Below, piece after piece: positions 8,340-22,668 of a stretch of DNA of 64,000 bases. Source of the DNA: Loktanella sp. 5RATIMAR09 (GTDB lineage Bacteria; Pseudomonadota; Alphaproteobacteria; Rhodobacterales; Rhodobacteraceae); contig NZ_LJAL01000009.1 in assembly GCF_001419985.1 (NCBI RefSeq), positions 1-64,000 of the forward strand. The letters run 5' to 3'. Numbering within the stretch: position 1 is the stretch's first letter; each line of letters begins with the position of its first letter. The notes beneath the pieces were generated by a model. The model ran no database searches, was not told the DNA's origin, and saw nothing but the letters and a program-made list of their open reading frames with translations. Position numbers and translations under genes: made by a program.

Positions 8340-8368
8340 GGCTGGACTCGCGTTTTGCGGGTCCAGCC
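8340..8368 (+). promoter_or_regulatory. Hairpin in the rplL-rpoB spacer (attenuator or processing site)
   Basis: GGCTGGACTCGC pairs with GCGGGTCCAGCC over a GTTTT loop, giving a 12-bp stem with a single T-G pair. No T run follows, so it is not a full terminator. In many bacteria this spacer holds an attenuator or RNase III site that lowers rpoBC expression relative to rplL. Confidence 0.6.
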
Positions 8369-8547
8369 AAACCTGTCTTAGAGGTCGGCCAATGCGTTGA
8401 CCGTCCTCTTGGGTAGGTTCCAAAAGTCGGGAGGGTGCCGGTGGGACGGCAGCCACGAATAGACTTTAGAGCCCCCGGTCAAATGGGTGAAGCGTCGCGG
8501 CCCGGGCGATGTGGAGCTCGAGAGACAAACAAAAGGTGACACCGCAC

Positions 8548-11500
8548 ATGGCTTCTACTTTCCTTGGTCAGAAACGCCTGCGTAAGTACTACGGCAAAAT
8601 CCGTGAAGTGCTCGAAATGCCGAACCTCATCGAGGTTCAGAAATCTTCTTATGATCTGTTCCTGCGCTCCGGCGACAGCGAAACGCCACTTGACGGCGAA
8701 GGCATCAAGGGTGTCTTCCAGTCGGTATTCCCGATCAAGGATTTCAACGAAACCGCTGTGCTTGAATTCGTCAAGTACGAGCTGGAAAAGCCGAAATACG
8801 ATGTTGAGGAATGTCAGCAGCGCGACATGACCTATAGCGCGCCGCTTAAGGTAACCCTCCGCCTGATCGTGTTCGAAGTGGACGAAGACACAGGCGCGAA
8901 GTCCGTCAAAGACATCAAAGAGCAGGACGTGTTCATGGGCGATATGCCTTTGATGACACCGAACGGCACTTTTGTTGTGAACGGTACCGAGCGCGTGATC
9001 GTATCCCAGATGCACCGCTCGCCGGGCGTTTTCTTTGATCACGACAAGGGCAAGACCCACTCTTCCGGTAAACTGCTGTTTGCCTGCCGCATTATCCCAT
9101 ACCGCGGTAGCTGGCTTGACTTTGAATTCGACGCAAAAGACCTCGTCTTCTGCCGGATCGACCGCCGCCGCAAACTGCCTGTGACAACCCTGCTTTATGC
9201 GCTGGGCCTGGATCAGGAAGGCATCATGAATGCCTATTACGACACTGTCGAATACAAGCTGGACAAAAAAGGCAAGGCCTGGACAACCAAGTTCTTCCCG
9301 GAGCGTGTTCGTGGCACACGTCCTACTTTTGATCTGGTTGATGCGAAAACCGGTGAAGTCATCGCGAAAGCCGGTGAGAAAGTGACACCGCGTTCGGTCA
9401 AGAAGCTGATTGATGCGGGCGACGTCAAAGAGCTGCTGGTGCCTTACGAAAACATCGTTGGCAAGTTCGTCGCACAAGATATCATCAACGAAGAAAACGG
9501 TGCGATATACGTTGAGGCCGGTGACGAGCTGACACTCGAGATGGACAAAGATGGTGAAGTCATCGGCGGTACACTCAAGGATCTGGTTGATGCGGGCATC
9601 AAGACGATCCCTGTCCTCGACATCGATAACATCAACGTGGGCGCCTATATGCGCAACACGATGGCCGCTGACAAGAACATGAACCGTGAAACCGCGCTCA
9701 TGGATATCTACCGCGTCATGCGTCCGGGTGAGCCACCGACCGTTGATAGCGCGTCTGCGCTTTTCGACACGCTGTTCTTTGACAGCGAGCGCTATGACCT
9801 GTCCGCCGTCGGCCGCGTGAAGATGAACATGCGCCTCGATCTGGATGCCGAAGACACCATGCGCACCCTGCGCAAGGAAGACATCGTCGCCTGCATCAAG
9901 GCACTGGTTGAACTGCGTGACGGCAAGGGCGATATCGACGATATCGACCACCTTGGGAACCGTCGTGTCCGTTCCGTTGGCGAACTGATGGAAAACCAGT
10001 ACCGCGTTGGTCTGCTGCGCATGGAGCGCGCGATTAAAGAGCGGATGTCTTCGGTCGAGATCGACACTGTGATGCCGCAGGACCTGATCAACGCCAAGCC
10101 TGCTGCCGCAGCGGTGCGTGAATTCTTCGGCTCCAGCCAGCTGTCGCAGTTCATGGACCAAACCAACCCGCTGTCGGAGGTGACGCACAAGCGCCGCCTG
10201 TCAGCGCTTGGGCCCGGTGGTCTGACACGCGAACGTGCAGGTTTTGAGGTGCGCGACGTGCACCCGACCCACTACGGCCGTATGTGTCCGATTGAGACGC
10301 CGGAAGGGCCGAACATCGGTCTGATCAACTCGCTGGCCACTTTTGCCCGCGTGAACAAATACGGTTTCATCGAAACACCGTATCGCAAGGTCACCGACGG
10401 CAAGGTCACAGACGAAGTGTCCTATATGTCCGCGACCGAGGAAATGCGTCACACGGTGGCGCAGGCCAACGCGAATATGGCGGCTGACGGGTCTTTCAAC
10501 AACGAATTGGTGTCGACCCGTAAGAATGGCGACTACACCTTGTCGCCTCGTGAAAACGTGGACCTGATCGACGTGTCGCCAAAACAGCTTGTCTCTGTTG
10601 CGGCGTCCCTGATCCCGTTCCTTGAAAACGACGACGCCAACCGCGCCCTGATGGGCTCGAACATGCAACGTCAGGCGGTACCACTCTTGCAGGCCGAGGC
10701 CCCATTGGTGGGTACCGGTATCGAAGAAGTCGTAGCGCGCGACAGTGGCGCGGCGATCATGGCGAAACGCGGCGGTATCATCGACCAGGTTGATGCCCAG
10801 CGTATCGTTATCCGCGCGACCTCTGATCTCGAGCTGGGTGACGCAGGCGTCGATATCTACCGCATGCGCAAGTTCCAGCGTTCCAACCAGAACACCTGCA
10901 TCAACCAGCGTCCGCTGGTGAAGGTGGGTGATACGGTTCAAAAAGGTCAGGTGATTGCTGACGGTCCATCCACCGATATTGGTGAATTGGCCCTTGGTAA
11001 GAACGTGGTCGTCGCGTTTATGCCTTGGAATGGCTATAACTACGAAGACTCCATCCTGATCTCCGAGCGTATCGTGCGCGACGACGTCTTTACCTCGATC
11101 CACATCGAGGAATTTGAAGTCGCCGCCCGTGACACCAAGCTTGGGCCAGAGGAAATCACCCGCGATATTCCGAACGTCGGCGAGGAAGCCCTGCGCAACC
11201 TCGACGAAGCGGGTATCGTCTATATCGGTGCCGAAGTTGGCCCCGCAGATATCCTTGTGGGCAAGATCACACCAAAAGGCGAAAGCCCGATGACGCCGGA
11301 AGAAAAACTGCTGCGCGCTATCTTTGGTGAAAAAGCATCTGATGTGCGCGACACATCTTTGCGCCTGCCGCCCGGTGACTTTGGCACCGTGGTTGAGGTC
11401 CGCGTCTTTAACCGCCACGGTGTGGAAAAAGACGAACGTGCCCTGCAGATCGAGCGTGAAGAGGTTGAACGCCTTGCCCGCGACCGCGACGATGAGTTGG

Positions 11501-12687
11501 CGATCCTTGATCGCAACATCTATGCGCGTTTGTGGGACATCATTGGTGGCAAGAAAGCTGCCAAGGGGCCGAAAGGCTTCAAGGCTGGTTCTATCGTTTC
11601 CGAGGAAAGCGTCGCTGATCTGTCCCGTGGACAGTGGTGGCAGCTTGCCATGGAAGACGAAGATGATGCCAAGATCGTCGAAGCACTGAACGAACAGTAC
11701 GAAATCCAGAAGCGTGCGATGGATGCGCGGTTCGAGGACAAGGTCGAGAAAGTGCGCCGCGGCGATGATCTGCCACCGGGTGTGATGAAGATGGTCAAAG
11801 TCTTCGTGGCTGTGAAGCGCAAGCTGCAGCCCGGTGACAAGATGGCCGGTCGTCACGGCAACAAGGGTGTCATTTCCAAGGTTGTACCGATGGAAGACAT
11901 GCCATTCCTTGCCGATGGTACGCCGGTAGACTTCTGTCTGAACCCGCTGGGGGTGCCTTCGCGTATGAACGTCGGTCAGATTTTGGAAACACACATGGGC
12001 TGGGCCGCACGTGGTCTGGGTATTCACATCGACGAAGCGCTGGGTGAATACCGCCGCTCTGGTGATCTGACACCTGTGCGTGAAGCGATGCGCATTGCCT
12101 ACGGTGATGATGTCTACGAAGAAGGCATCGCTGGCATGGATGAGGAAAACCTTGTTGAAGCAGCGGGCAATGTCACACGCGGTGTGCCGATTGCAACGCC
12201 TGTTTTCGATGGTGCCAAAGAGGCTGACGTGAACGACGCGCTGACGCGTGCCGGTTTCGACACTTCGGGTCAGTCGGTTCTCTTCGACGGTCGCACGGGC
12301 GAGCAGTTCTCGCGCAAAGTGACTGTTGGTGTGAAGTATCTGCTGAAACTGCACCACCTTGTCGACGACAAGATCCACGCACGTTCCACCGGGCCTTACA
12401 GCCTTGTCACGCAGCAGCCGTTGGGTGGTAAAGCCCAGTTCGGTGGCCAGCGTTTCGGGGAAATGGAAGTCTGGGCACTGGAAGCTTATGGCGCGGCTTA
12501 CACCTTGCAGGAAATGCTGACTGTGAAGTCGGATGACGTGGCAGGGCGGACGAAAGTCTATGAAAGCATCGTCAAGGGCGAGGACAACTTCGAGGCCGGC
12601 GTGCCGGAGTCGTTCAACGTGCTTGTGAAAGAAGTCCGGGGCCTCGGCCTCAACATGGAACTCCTGGATGCGGAGGATGAGGAATAG
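8548..12687 (+). CDS. rpoB: DNA-directed RNA polymerase subunit beta
   Basis: The 1379-residue beta subunit of RNA polymerase. The true start is ATG 8548 ([16 protein letters not shown]), with AAGGTGAC upstream. The rifampicin-binding region (about residues 530-560, [19 protein letters not shown] then [12 protein letters not shown]) has the wild-type residues expected for sensitivity. Active-centre segments are present: [12 protein letters not shown] and, later, [10 protein letters not shown]. The C-terminus ends in the clamp contact segment. Large minus-strand open frames across this gene are codon-bias shadows. rpoC follows after a 94-base spacer that holds the 40-bp palindrome. Confidence 0.98.
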   Translation: MASTFLGQKRLRKYYGKIREVLEMPNLIEVQKSSYDLFLRSGDSETPLDGEGIKGVFQSVFPIKDFNETAVLEFVKYELEKPKYDVEECQQRDMTYSAPLKVTLRLIVFEVDEDTGAKSVKDIKEQDVFMGDMPLMTPNGTFVVNGTERVIVSQMHRSPGVFFDHDKGKTHSSGKLLFACRIIPYRGSWLDFEFDAKDLVFCRIDRRRKLPVTTLLYALGLDQEGIMNAYYDTVEYKLDKKGKAWTTKFFPERVRGTRPTFDLVDAKTGEVIAKAGEKVTPRSVKKLIDAGDVKELLVPYENIVGKFVAQDIINEENGAIYVEAGDELTLEMDKDGEVIGGTLKDLVDAGIKTIPVLDIDNINVGAYMRNTMAADKNMNRETALMDIYRVMRPGEPPTVDSASALFDTLFFDSERYDLSAVGRVKMNMRLDLDAEDTMRTLRKEDIVACIKALVELRDGKGDIDDIDHLGNRRVRSVGELMENQYRVGLLRMERAIKERMSSVEIDTVMPQDLINAKPAAAAVREFFGSSQLSQFMDQTNPLSEVTHKRRLSALGPGGLTRERAGFEVRDVHPTHYGRMCPIETPEGPNIGLINSLATFARVNKYGFIETPYRKVTDGKVTDEVSYMSATEEMRHTVAQANANMAADGSFNNELVSTRKNGDYTLSPRENVDLIDVSPKQLVSVAASLIPFLENDDANRALMGSNMQRQAVPLLQAEAPLVGTGIEEVVARDSGAAIMAKRGGIIDQVDAQRIVIRATSDLELGDAGVDIYRMRKFQRSNQNTCINQRPLVKVGDTVQKGQVIADGPSTDIGELALGKNVVVAFMPWNGYNYEDSILISERIVRDDVFTSIHIEEFEVAARDTKLGPEEITRDIPNVGEEALRNLDEAGIVYIGAEVGPADILVGKITPKGESPMTPEEKLLRAIFGEKASDVRDTSLRLPPGDFGTVVEVRVFNRHGVEKDERALQIEREEVERLARDRDDELAILDRNIYARLWDIIGGKKAAKGPKGFKAGSIVSEESVADLSRGQWWQLAMEDEDDAKIVEALNEQYEIQKRAMDARFEDKVEKVRRGDDLPPGVMKMVKVFVAVKRKLQPGDKMAGRHGNKGVISKVVPMEDMPFLADGTPVDFCLNPLGVPSRMNVGQILETHMGWAARGLGIHIDEALGEYRRSGDLTPVREAMRIAYGDDVYEEGIAGMDEENLVEAAGNVTRGVPIATPVFDGAKEADVNDALTRAGFDTSGQSVLFDGRTGEQFSRKVTVGVKYLLKLHHLVDDKIHARSTGPYSLVTQQPLGGKAQFGGQRFGEMEVWALEAYGAAYTLQEMLTVKSDDVAGRTKVYESIVKGEDNFEAGVPESFNVLVKEVRGLGLNMELLDAEDEE

Positions 12688-12699
12688 GCGCAACCGCGC

Positions 12700-12739
12700 G
12701 TGGGTTTCACCCACCCTACGTAGGGTGGGTGAAACCCAC
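12700..12739. repeat. Perfect 40-bp palindrome between rpoB and rpoC (copy 2)
   Basis: The left arm is GTGGGTTTCACCCACCCTAC and the right arm is its exact reverse complement, with no spacer. It lies 12 bases after the rpoB stop and 42 bases before the rpoC start. The near-copy is at 211-250. In mRNA it could form a hairpin of up to about 18 bp. It is a dispersed palindromic element of unknown role. Confidence 0.92.
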
Positions 12740-12781
12740 ATTCCCCACATCCCCAACGCACCCCAATTCAAGGAATTGAAG

Positions 12782-17029
<4,248 letters not shown>

Positions 17030-17050
17030 GCGCGCGGTTTGTGAATTTGA

Positions 17051-17081
17051 AAAAGGCCCTCGCTTTGCGGGGGCCTTTTTT
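17051..17081 (+). terminator. Rho-independent terminator after rpoC
   Basis: A 13-bp stem (AAAAGGCCCTCGC with GCGGGGGCCTTTT, one T-G pair) has a TTT loop and runs into TTTTTT. It ends the rplJL-rpoBC operon; rpsL does not follow directly, as it often does elsewhere. Confidence 0.94.
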
Positions 17082-17180
17082 GTTGCGCGTTTGCGCCTTT
17101 GACGTGTGGCAAGCATCAGCGGGGCACGATTGCCTGCATTATCATTTTGCGCCCGTAGTGATCCATTATATGAATGACCT

Positions 17181-18059
17181 ATGACATTTGATCAGATCAA
17201 GACCTTCCTGTGGGTGGCGCGCCTTGGTGGCTTTCGCAAAGCGGCTGAACGGCTCAACCTGTCACAGCCTGCTGTCTCGACGCGCATTTCGAACCTCGAA
17301 CAGGAACTCCGGGTTCCGCTTTTCGAGCGCGGCTTGGGGGAACCGGTTCTGACAAAGCATGGCGCGCTTCTGCTTTCTTATGCCGAGCAGATGTTGTTCG
17401 TCGAAGAGGAGATCAAACAACGCGTCGCGAACCCGTCTGAAACAGAAGGGCTGTTTCGCGTCGGCGCCTCGGAAACAATCGCTCAGGCTTGGTTGCCCGA
17501 TTTTCTGAAGGCCTTCAGCGAGCAGTACCCGCGCGTCAACGTGGATCTGGCAGTTGATATTTCGCTCAACCTGCGCGCCGATCTTCTTGACCGCAAACTT
17601 GACCTGGCACTGTTGATGGGGCCCGTGTCCGAGTTTTCGATTGAAAACGTGGCTCTGCCAGCTTTTCATTTGCACTGGTACCGTGCCGCATCAAACCCGC
17701 AGGAGGATCTCAGCCGGATCCCGATCATTTCTTATTCCAGCCAGACCCGGCCCCACCGTGAATTGATGTCGGAATTGTCACGCCGTATTGGGCCCCAGCT
17801 GCGGGTTTATTCGTCGGCTTCTCTGTCTGCGAGCCTCAAGATGATTGCGGCGGGAATCGCTGTTGGTCCTTATCCGCGTGCGTTGGCTGATGATCTGTTA
17901 TCAGCCGGTCAGATTGTTGAATTCGATCCGGGCTTTCGCCCCAGCCCGCTTGATTTCACAGCTTCATATCTGTCCGAACCGCGCAGCTTTCTTATTGAAA
18001 CCAGTGCAGAGATTGCCCGCACTGTCGCGCAAGACTGGGATCTGCGGCATGTCAGGTAA
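17181..18059 (+). CDS. LysR-family transcriptional regulator of the TRAP-oxoprolinase locus
   Basis: The 292-residue protein has the LysR winged-helix at residues 1-60 (FLWVARLGGFRKAAERLNLSQPAVSTRI, then LEQELRVPLFER). The periplasmic-binding-like effector domain follows from about 90 to 290 (GLFRVGASETIAQAWLPDFLKAF). It lies 91 bases upstream of the DUF1445-TRAP-pxp operon and reads in the same direction, so it probably controls that operon in response to its substrate. The AT-rich gap 18060-18150 is the likely operator and promoter, but I could not pick out a clear T-N11-A site. Confidence 0.9.
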   Translation: MTFDQIKTFLWVARLGGFRKAAERLNLSQPAVSTRISNLEQELRVPLFERGLGEPVLTKHGALLLSYAEQMLFVEEEIKQRVANPSETEGLFRVGASETIAQAWLPDFLKAFSEQYPRVNVDLAVDISLNLRADLLDRKLDLALLMGPVSEFSIENVALPAFHLHWYRAASNPQEDLSRIPIISYSSQTRPHRELMSELSRRIGPQLRVYSSASLSASLKMIAAGIAVGPYPRALADDLLSAGQIVEFDPGFRPSPLDFTASYLSEPRSFLIETSAEIARTVAQDWDLRHVR

Positions 18060-18150
18060 ATTCAAAAAATTTATGGGTAACGATATAAAATGATAATTTG
18101 CGTGGAATGGCTCTAACATGTGATGCTTTACCAAGGAAAGCGGGGCTGCC

Positions 18151-18975
18151 ATGAACGCGAAATCTGTTTCTCACACCGATCTGGTCACCGCCACTGCGGT
18201 TGATGCGCGCGCGGCGATCCGGTCAGGATCATATGCAGGGCACACCGCAGGTTTGGCTGCAGGCAAGTTGCAATGCAATCTCGCCATCTTGCCAGAACGT
18301 TATGCGCTCGATTTCTTGCGCTTTTGCCAACGCAACCCCAAGCCTTGTCCGGTGGTCGGGGTAAGCGATACCGGCAATCCTGCGCTGCCGACGCTGGGCC
18401 GGAACATTGATATCCGCACCGATGTTTCAAAATATCGCATCTTCCGCGATGGCACGCTTGCCGATGAGGTCACGGACATCAGCGATGAATGGACTGATGA
18501 TCTGGTCACGGTTGCGCTTGGCTGTTCTTTTACGTTTGAAAATGCCTTGTTGCGCGCCGGCATTCCTGTGCGTCATATCGAGACAGGTTTGAATGTGCCG
18601 ATGTTCCGCACGAATATTGAGTTGGAGTCGGCGGGCCGGTTTCATGGTCAAATGGTTGTCACCATGCGCCCCATTCCGCAACACCAGGTAGCCCAAGCGC
18701 ATGAAATCAGTCGCCGTTTTCCACAGGCGCATGGCGCGCCCATTGCTGTCGGTGATTCGAGAAAGATCGGGATTGCGGATCTGATGCAGCCTGATTGGGG
18801 TGATGCGGTTGAAATCAGAGCCGGTGAAGTGCCGGTTTACTGGGCCTGCGGTGTGACACCTCAAAACGTCCTGCTGGACGCGGGGCTGCCGCTCTGCATC
18901 ACTCATTCGCCCGGTCACATGCTGATCGCCGATGTGGCCGAGGACGCGGAAACAACAATTTTAAAACACTCATGA
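18151..18975 (+). CDS. DUF1445 / YcsI-family putative hydro-lyase (D-glutamate cyclase-like)
   Basis: The 274-residue protein belongs to the DUF1445 (YcsI) family. Diagnostic stretches are AAIRSGSYAGHTAGLAAGKLQCNLAILP, VGCSFTFENALLRAGIPVRHIE-like LGCSFTFE, and the end ITHSPGHMLIADV. In Bacillus subtilis ycsI sits beside ycsF and the kip genes, homologues of pxpA and pxpBC. DUF1445 is also related to part of mammalian D-glutamate cyclase, which interconverts D-glutamate and 5-oxo-D-proline. Here it is first in the operon ahead of a TRAP transporter and pxpABC, which fits a role in delivering 5-oxoproline. AAGGAAAG supports the start. The reaction itself is inferred. Confidence 0.82.
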   Translation: MNAKSVSHTDLVTATAVDARAAIRSGSYAGHTAGLAAGKLQCNLAILPERYALDFLRFCQRNPKPCPVVGVSDTGNPALPTLGRNIDIRTDVSKYRIFRDGTLADEVTDISDEWTDDLVTVALGCSFTFENALLRAGIPVRHIETGLNVPMFRTNIELESAGRFHGQMVVTMRPIPQHQVAQAHEISRRFPQAHGAPIAVGDSRKIGIADLMQPDWGDAVEIRAGEVPVYWACGVTPQNVLLDAGLPLCITHSPGHMLIADVAEDAETTILKHS

Positions 18976-19001
18976 AACGACCCAACAAGGAGACCAAAAC
19001 C

Positions 19002-20033
19002 ATGAAAAAAGTCATATCTATCCTCGCGGCGACCACCGCACTTGCCGCACCCGCGATGGCAGAAGACCTGTCCGTCGTCGGAAGCTGGTCCAGCCTGCCT
19101 TTGCACGGCCAATATGAAGCGCCATTCTGGAGCACGACACTGCCCGAAGCATCTGGCGGGAACATCAATGTTGAGCTGACAACGCACAACCAGATGAGCC
19201 TTGGACTTGGCGACATCTACCCGTTGCTTGGCCAAGGCGTTTATGACGTTGCAATGACAGTGGCCGATTATGCCGTTGCCGACGCGCCCGAACTGGAAGG
19301 TCTGGATGTGCCGCTTGTCGCGCTGACAGCCGACGAAGCCCGCGCGATGGTCGATGCCGCCCGCCCCATGGTGTCGGACATTTACCGCGACCGGTTCAAT
19401 TCACACGTGCTCGCGATTGCGCCCTATCCGCCACAGGTCGTTTTCTGCAACCACGAGATCACAAATCTGGCTGATCTTGAGGGCCTGAAGGTCCGCGCTT
19501 CTGGCCGTATGACGGCAAAACTGCTTGAAGCCTTGGGTGCGGAAGGTGTGAACGTGTCGTTCGCCGAGGTGCCGGGTGCGTTGCAGAACGGTGTTGTCGA
19601 TTGTGCTGTGACAGGTGCCGGTTCCGGCTACAGCGCGGGTTGGTGGGAAGTTTCCACACACCTGCTGCCCATTCCGCTTGGCGGCTGGGATTCGGTTGTG
19701 ACCGCCGTCAACCTCGACAAATGGAATAGCCTGAGCGCGGATAACCAAGCGCTGATCTCAAGCGAGATCGTCAGCGGCTTTGAAGATCCGGCATGGGCCA
19801 GCGCCCAAGACGCATTAGTCAATGACATTGCCTGCCTGACGGGTAACGGTGAATGTCCATCCGGTGAAGCGCGCTCGATGACCTTGGTTGAGGTAAGCGA
19901 CGCAGACTTTGAGCGGGCACGCGACATCCTGACGACCGAAGTTCTTCCTGAATGGGCGGAACGTGCAGGTGGTGATTGGGCCGCCCGTTGGAATGAAAGC
20001 GTTGGCGCGGTTGTCGGTGTGACAATCAACTAA
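19002..20033 (+). CDS. TRAP transporter substrate-binding protein (DctP family), oxoprolinase locus
   Basis: The 343-residue periplasmic receptor has a Sec signal peptide (MKKVISILAATTALAAPAMA, cleaved before EDLSV). The DctP fold shows in SLGLGDIYPLLGQGVYDVAM, LEGLKVRASGRMTAKLLEALGA and VPGALQNGVVDCAVTGAGSG. The start at 19002 is chosen because AAGGAG lies 9 bases upstream and it gives a clean signal peptide; an upstream ATG at 18972 overlaps the previous stop. Four cysteines in the mature part could form disulfides. Context suggests the ligand is 5-oxoproline or a related lactam or D-glutamate; this is inference. Confidence 0.88.
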   Translation: MKKVISILAATTALAAPAMAEDLSVVGSWSSLPLHGQYEAPFWSTTLPEASGGNINVELTTHNQMSLGLGDIYPLLGQGVYDVAMTVADYAVADAPELEGLDVPLVALTADEARAMVDAARPMVSDIYRDRFNSHVLAIAPYPPQVVFCNHEITNLADLEGLKVRASGRMTAKLLEALGAEGVNVSFAEVPGALQNGVVDCAVTGAGSGYSAGWWEVSTHLLPIPLGGWDSVVTAVNLDKWNSLSADNQALISSEIVSGFEDPAWASAQDALVNDIACLTGNGECPSGEARSMTLVEVSDADFERARDILTTEVLPEWAERAGGDWAARWNESVGAVVGVTIN

Positions 20034-20057
20034 ACCAAAGTCAGGGGACGTGTTGAT

Positions 20058-20606
20058 ATGGAATTAAAGCTGATTCATCGTCTGCGGCTGATCAACAAAG
20101 GCGTGGCACTGGTCGTAGGTTTCGGCCTTCTGCTTTGCGCGGCCTTTGTGCTCGTGGATATTATCATGCGCCAGATCGGCTCGTCCCTTGGCGGTACAGA
20201 AGAGATTGCGGGTTATGCGATGGCGCTCGCGACCTCATGGGGCATGTCTTACACGCTGCTTGAGTTGGGCCATGTCCGCATCGACTTGCTACGCACGAAA
20301 TTCCAGTCCTTCGGAAAGGCGTTGTTCGATGTCTTTTCGATGATTGTCATGTCCGGTGTGATCATCACGATCGCGATCAAGGCATGGCCTGTTGTGGAAC
20401 GGTCTATCACCAATGGATCGCGGGCGAACACGCCTCTTGAAACGCCATTGGCGTGGGTCCAGCTACCTTGGTTTGCGGGCTGGGTCTGGTTTGCGGCCAT
20501 GTCCACGATCACGACGCTTGCCGCGCTCAGCTTGCTGGCCAAACGCAGACATGCCGAAACCGAAAGCATCATTGGTGCTTTTGCTGAACAGGAGACGCTT
20601 CAATGA
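20058..20606 (+). CDS. TRAP transporter small membrane subunit (DctQ)
   Basis: The 182-residue protein has four membrane spans (about 18-40, 54-74, 92-112 and 138-160). The middle contains the typical DctQ pattern GGTEEIAGYAMALATSWGMSYTLLELGHVRIDLL. It forms the membrane complex with the DctM subunit encoded next. AGGGGA precedes the ATG, and its stop overlaps the dctM start (ATGA). Confidence 0.92.
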   Translation: MELKLIHRLRLINKGVALVVGFGLLLCAAFVLVDIIMRQIGSSLGGTEEIAGYAMALATSWGMSYTLLELGHVRIDLLRTKFQSFGKALFDVFSMIVMSGVIITIAIKAWPVVERSITNGSRANTPLETPLAWVQLPWFAGWVWFAAMSTITTLAALSLLAKRRHAETESIIGAFAEQETLQ

Positions 20607-21886
20607 TCGGCTATGTGTCCATCGGCCTTCTGGGGCTGCTTGCGCTCTCTATCCCCGTCGGGATCGTGCTGTTCCTGTTGGGTTTCGGGATTGATATCTT
20701 CTTTTCCAGTTTCCCCCTGACACGCGGTCTTGGCAATATGGTCTGGTCGTCGTCCAACTCGGCTACGCTGATTGCGATCCCGTTCTTTGTTCTGCTGGGT
20801 GAAATCCTTGTGCGCAGCGGCGTTGCCACACGCACCTACGCCGCTCTTGACCGCTGGGTGTCTTGGCTGCCGGGTGGTTTGGTTCATGCCAATATCGCAA
20901 CGGCGACCATGTTTTCGGCCACATCGGGTTCATCGGTTGCGACCGCTGCCACAGTCGCGACCGTCGCCATGCCGCAGGCCGAAAAGCTGGGTTATGACCC
21001 GAAACTGTTTTCCGGCGCGATTGCCGCGGGCGGGACGTTGGGCATTATGATCCCGCCTTCGATCAACCTGATCGTTTACGGCTTCCTGACACAGTCTTCT
21101 ATCCCGCAGCTGTTTCTTGCGGGGTTGATCCCCGGCATTGCGCTGGCGATTGCCTTTATGGTCGTGACCGCGATCATCTGCTTGATCCGGCCTGATCTGG
21201 GGGGCGTGCGCCGCACGTTTCCTTTCGCCCAGATGTTGCGCGCCTTGATTGATCTGGTCCCGATCCTGATCCTGTTCGGCCTCATTGTAGGGTCGATCTA
21301 CGGTGGCTGGGCCACCCCGACCGAGGCTGCGGCCGTTGGCGTCGCAGGCGCATTCTTGATCGCGCTGGCCTTTGGCGGTGTATCTTGGGACATGTTGCTG
21401 CAAAGCCTGACAGGCACGGTCAAGATCACCTCCATGATCATGCTGATCGTGATTGGCGCGTCTTTCCTGAACTTTACGCTGGCTTCTGCGGGGCTGGGGC
21501 GTGAACTGACAGAGTTCATGAATGGGCTTGGCCTGACGCCGCTTAAGACAATTCTGGTTGTTGTAGTGCTCTACATCGTTCTGGGCTTCTTCATTGAAAC
21601 GCTGTCGCTGATGGTTGTGACCATTCCGATCATCGTGCCGCTGGTGGTTGCACAGGGCTATGATGTGATCTGGTTCGGTATTTTGATGATTGTCCTGATT
21701 GAGATGGCCTTGATCACACCGCCCGTTGGTCTGAACCTCTATGTGGTGCAGGGTGCGCGCAAATCGGGCAGTCTGAACGAGGTAATGCTGGGGGCTTTGC
21801 CCTATTGCCTGACCATGCTTGCGATGGCTTTCTTGTTGATCGCTTTCCCTAGCATTGCGTTGTTCCTTCCCACCTTCCTGCAATAA
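20603..21886 (+). CDS. TRAP transporter large permease subunit (DctM)
   Basis: The 427-residue protein is the sodium-coupled transport subunit, with about 12 hydrophobic segments. Family signatures include FFVLLGEILVRSGV, the repeated TSGSSVATAATVATVAMPQ region, GGTLGIMIPPSINLIVYGF, and near the C-terminus LITPPVGLNLYVVQG. It overlaps dctQ by 4 bases and pxpA follows 12 bases later, so the transporter and 5-oxoprolinase genes are one transcript. Confidence 0.94.
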   Translation: MIGYVSIGLLGLLALSIPVGIVLFLLGFGIDIFFSSFPLTRGLGNMVWSSSNSATLIAIPFFVLLGEILVRSGVATRTYAALDRWVSWLPGGLVHANIATATMFSATSGSSVATAATVATVAMPQAEKLGYDPKLFSGAIAAGGTLGIMIPPSINLIVYGFLTQSSIPQLFLAGLIPGIALAIAFMVVTAIICLIRPDLGGVRRTFPFAQMLRALIDLVPILILFGLIVGSIYGGWATPTEAAAVGVAGAFLIALAFGGVSWDMLLQSLTGTVKITSMIMLIVIGASFLNFTLASAGLGRELTEFMNGLGLTPLKTILVVVVLYIVLGFFIETLSLMVVTIPIIVPLVVAQGYDVIWFGILMIVLIEMALITPPVGLNLYVVQGARKSGSLNEVMLGALPYCLTMLAMAFLLIAFPSIALFLPTFLQ

Positions 21887-21898
21887 GGGCCAGAGGCT

Positions 21899-22660
21899 AT
21901 GCAGATCGACCTGAACGCTGACCTTGGAGAAGGCTTTGGCCCGTGGTCCATGGGTGATGACGCGCAGATGCTAACGCTGGTGACTTCGGCCAGTATCGCC
22001 TGCGGCGGACATGCTGGCGATCCCGAGACGATGTATCGGACGCTGATGCAGGCCAAGCAGAACGGGGTGAGTGTTGGCGCGCATCCGGGTTATGCGGATC
22101 GCGCCGGCTTTGGCCGCCGTGTTATTCCCATGTCACCTGACGAGATCGGGCGCATGTGTGCCGCACAGGTCGGTGCGCTGATGGGGATCGCCGCACTTGT
22201 CGGGGTGCCTGTTACCTATGTCAAACCACATGGGGCGCTTGGTAATCTGGCGGCGCGGGATCGCAAGGTCGCAGATGCGATTGTTGCGGCTGTGCGTCGG
22301 ATTGATCCGAAACTCGCGATCCTTGCTATATCCGGCACCCAAAGCGAAGAGGCCGCACGGGCCGCAGCCGCGCCTGTGTTTTCGGAAATCTTTGCTGATC
22401 GCGGCTATCTTGCCTCAGGTCAGCTTGTGCCGCGCGATCAGGACGGTGCAATGATCCATGATGCGACCGAGGCCGCGGAACGTTTGATGTCGTTCCTGCA
22501 AACCGGTCTGATGCCTGTCGTGGATGGCGACCCTATCCAACTTGCAGCGCATTCGATCTGTGTGCATGGTGACAGCCCGGGGGCTGTGGACATGACACGC
22601 GCAATTTCAGACCATCTCACGTCGCAGGGTGTCGCGATCAGACCGTTTATCGCGCCCTAA
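21899..22660 (+). CDS. pxpA: 5-oxoprolinase subunit A (LamB/YcsF family)
   Basis: The 253-residue protein belongs to the LamB/YcsF family. PxpABC together hydrolyse 5-oxoproline to glutamate at the cost of ATP in the cytoplasm. Family marks are the N-terminus IDLNADLGEGFGPW, the segment ASIACGGHAGDPETM, GVSVGAHPGYADRAGFGRR, VKPHGALGNLAA and the end SICVHGDSPGAV. Length is normal. It is followed by pxpB 8 bases on. Confidence 0.95.
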   Translation: MQIDLNADLGEGFGPWSMGDDAQMLTLVTSASIACGGHAGDPETMYRTLMQAKQNGVSVGAHPGYADRAGFGRRVIPMSPDEIGRMCAAQVGALMGIAALVGVPVTYVKPHGALGNLAARDRKVADAIVAAVRRIDPKLAILAISGTQSEEAARAAAAPVFSEIFADRGYLASGQLVPRDQDGAMIHDATEAAERLMSFLQTGLMPVVDGDPIQLAAHSICVHGDSPGAVDMTRAISDHLTSQGVAIRPFIAP

Positions 22661-22668
22661 GGATGCTT

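Noticed and set aside
8479..10188. 569-codon open frame on the minus strand across the rpoB 5' part
   Set aside because: Same shadow effect; no start signal, no recognised motif.
12668..12781. N-terminal extension of rpoC through the palindrome
   Set aside because: The first 38 codons translate the repeat and match no beta' subunit; the ATG at 12782 has a good ribosome site and the standard N-terminus.
20930..21883. 317-codon minus-strand frame across dctM
   Set aside because: Very rich in Gln, Arg and His with no hydrophobic core; it is the complement of a membrane protein gene.
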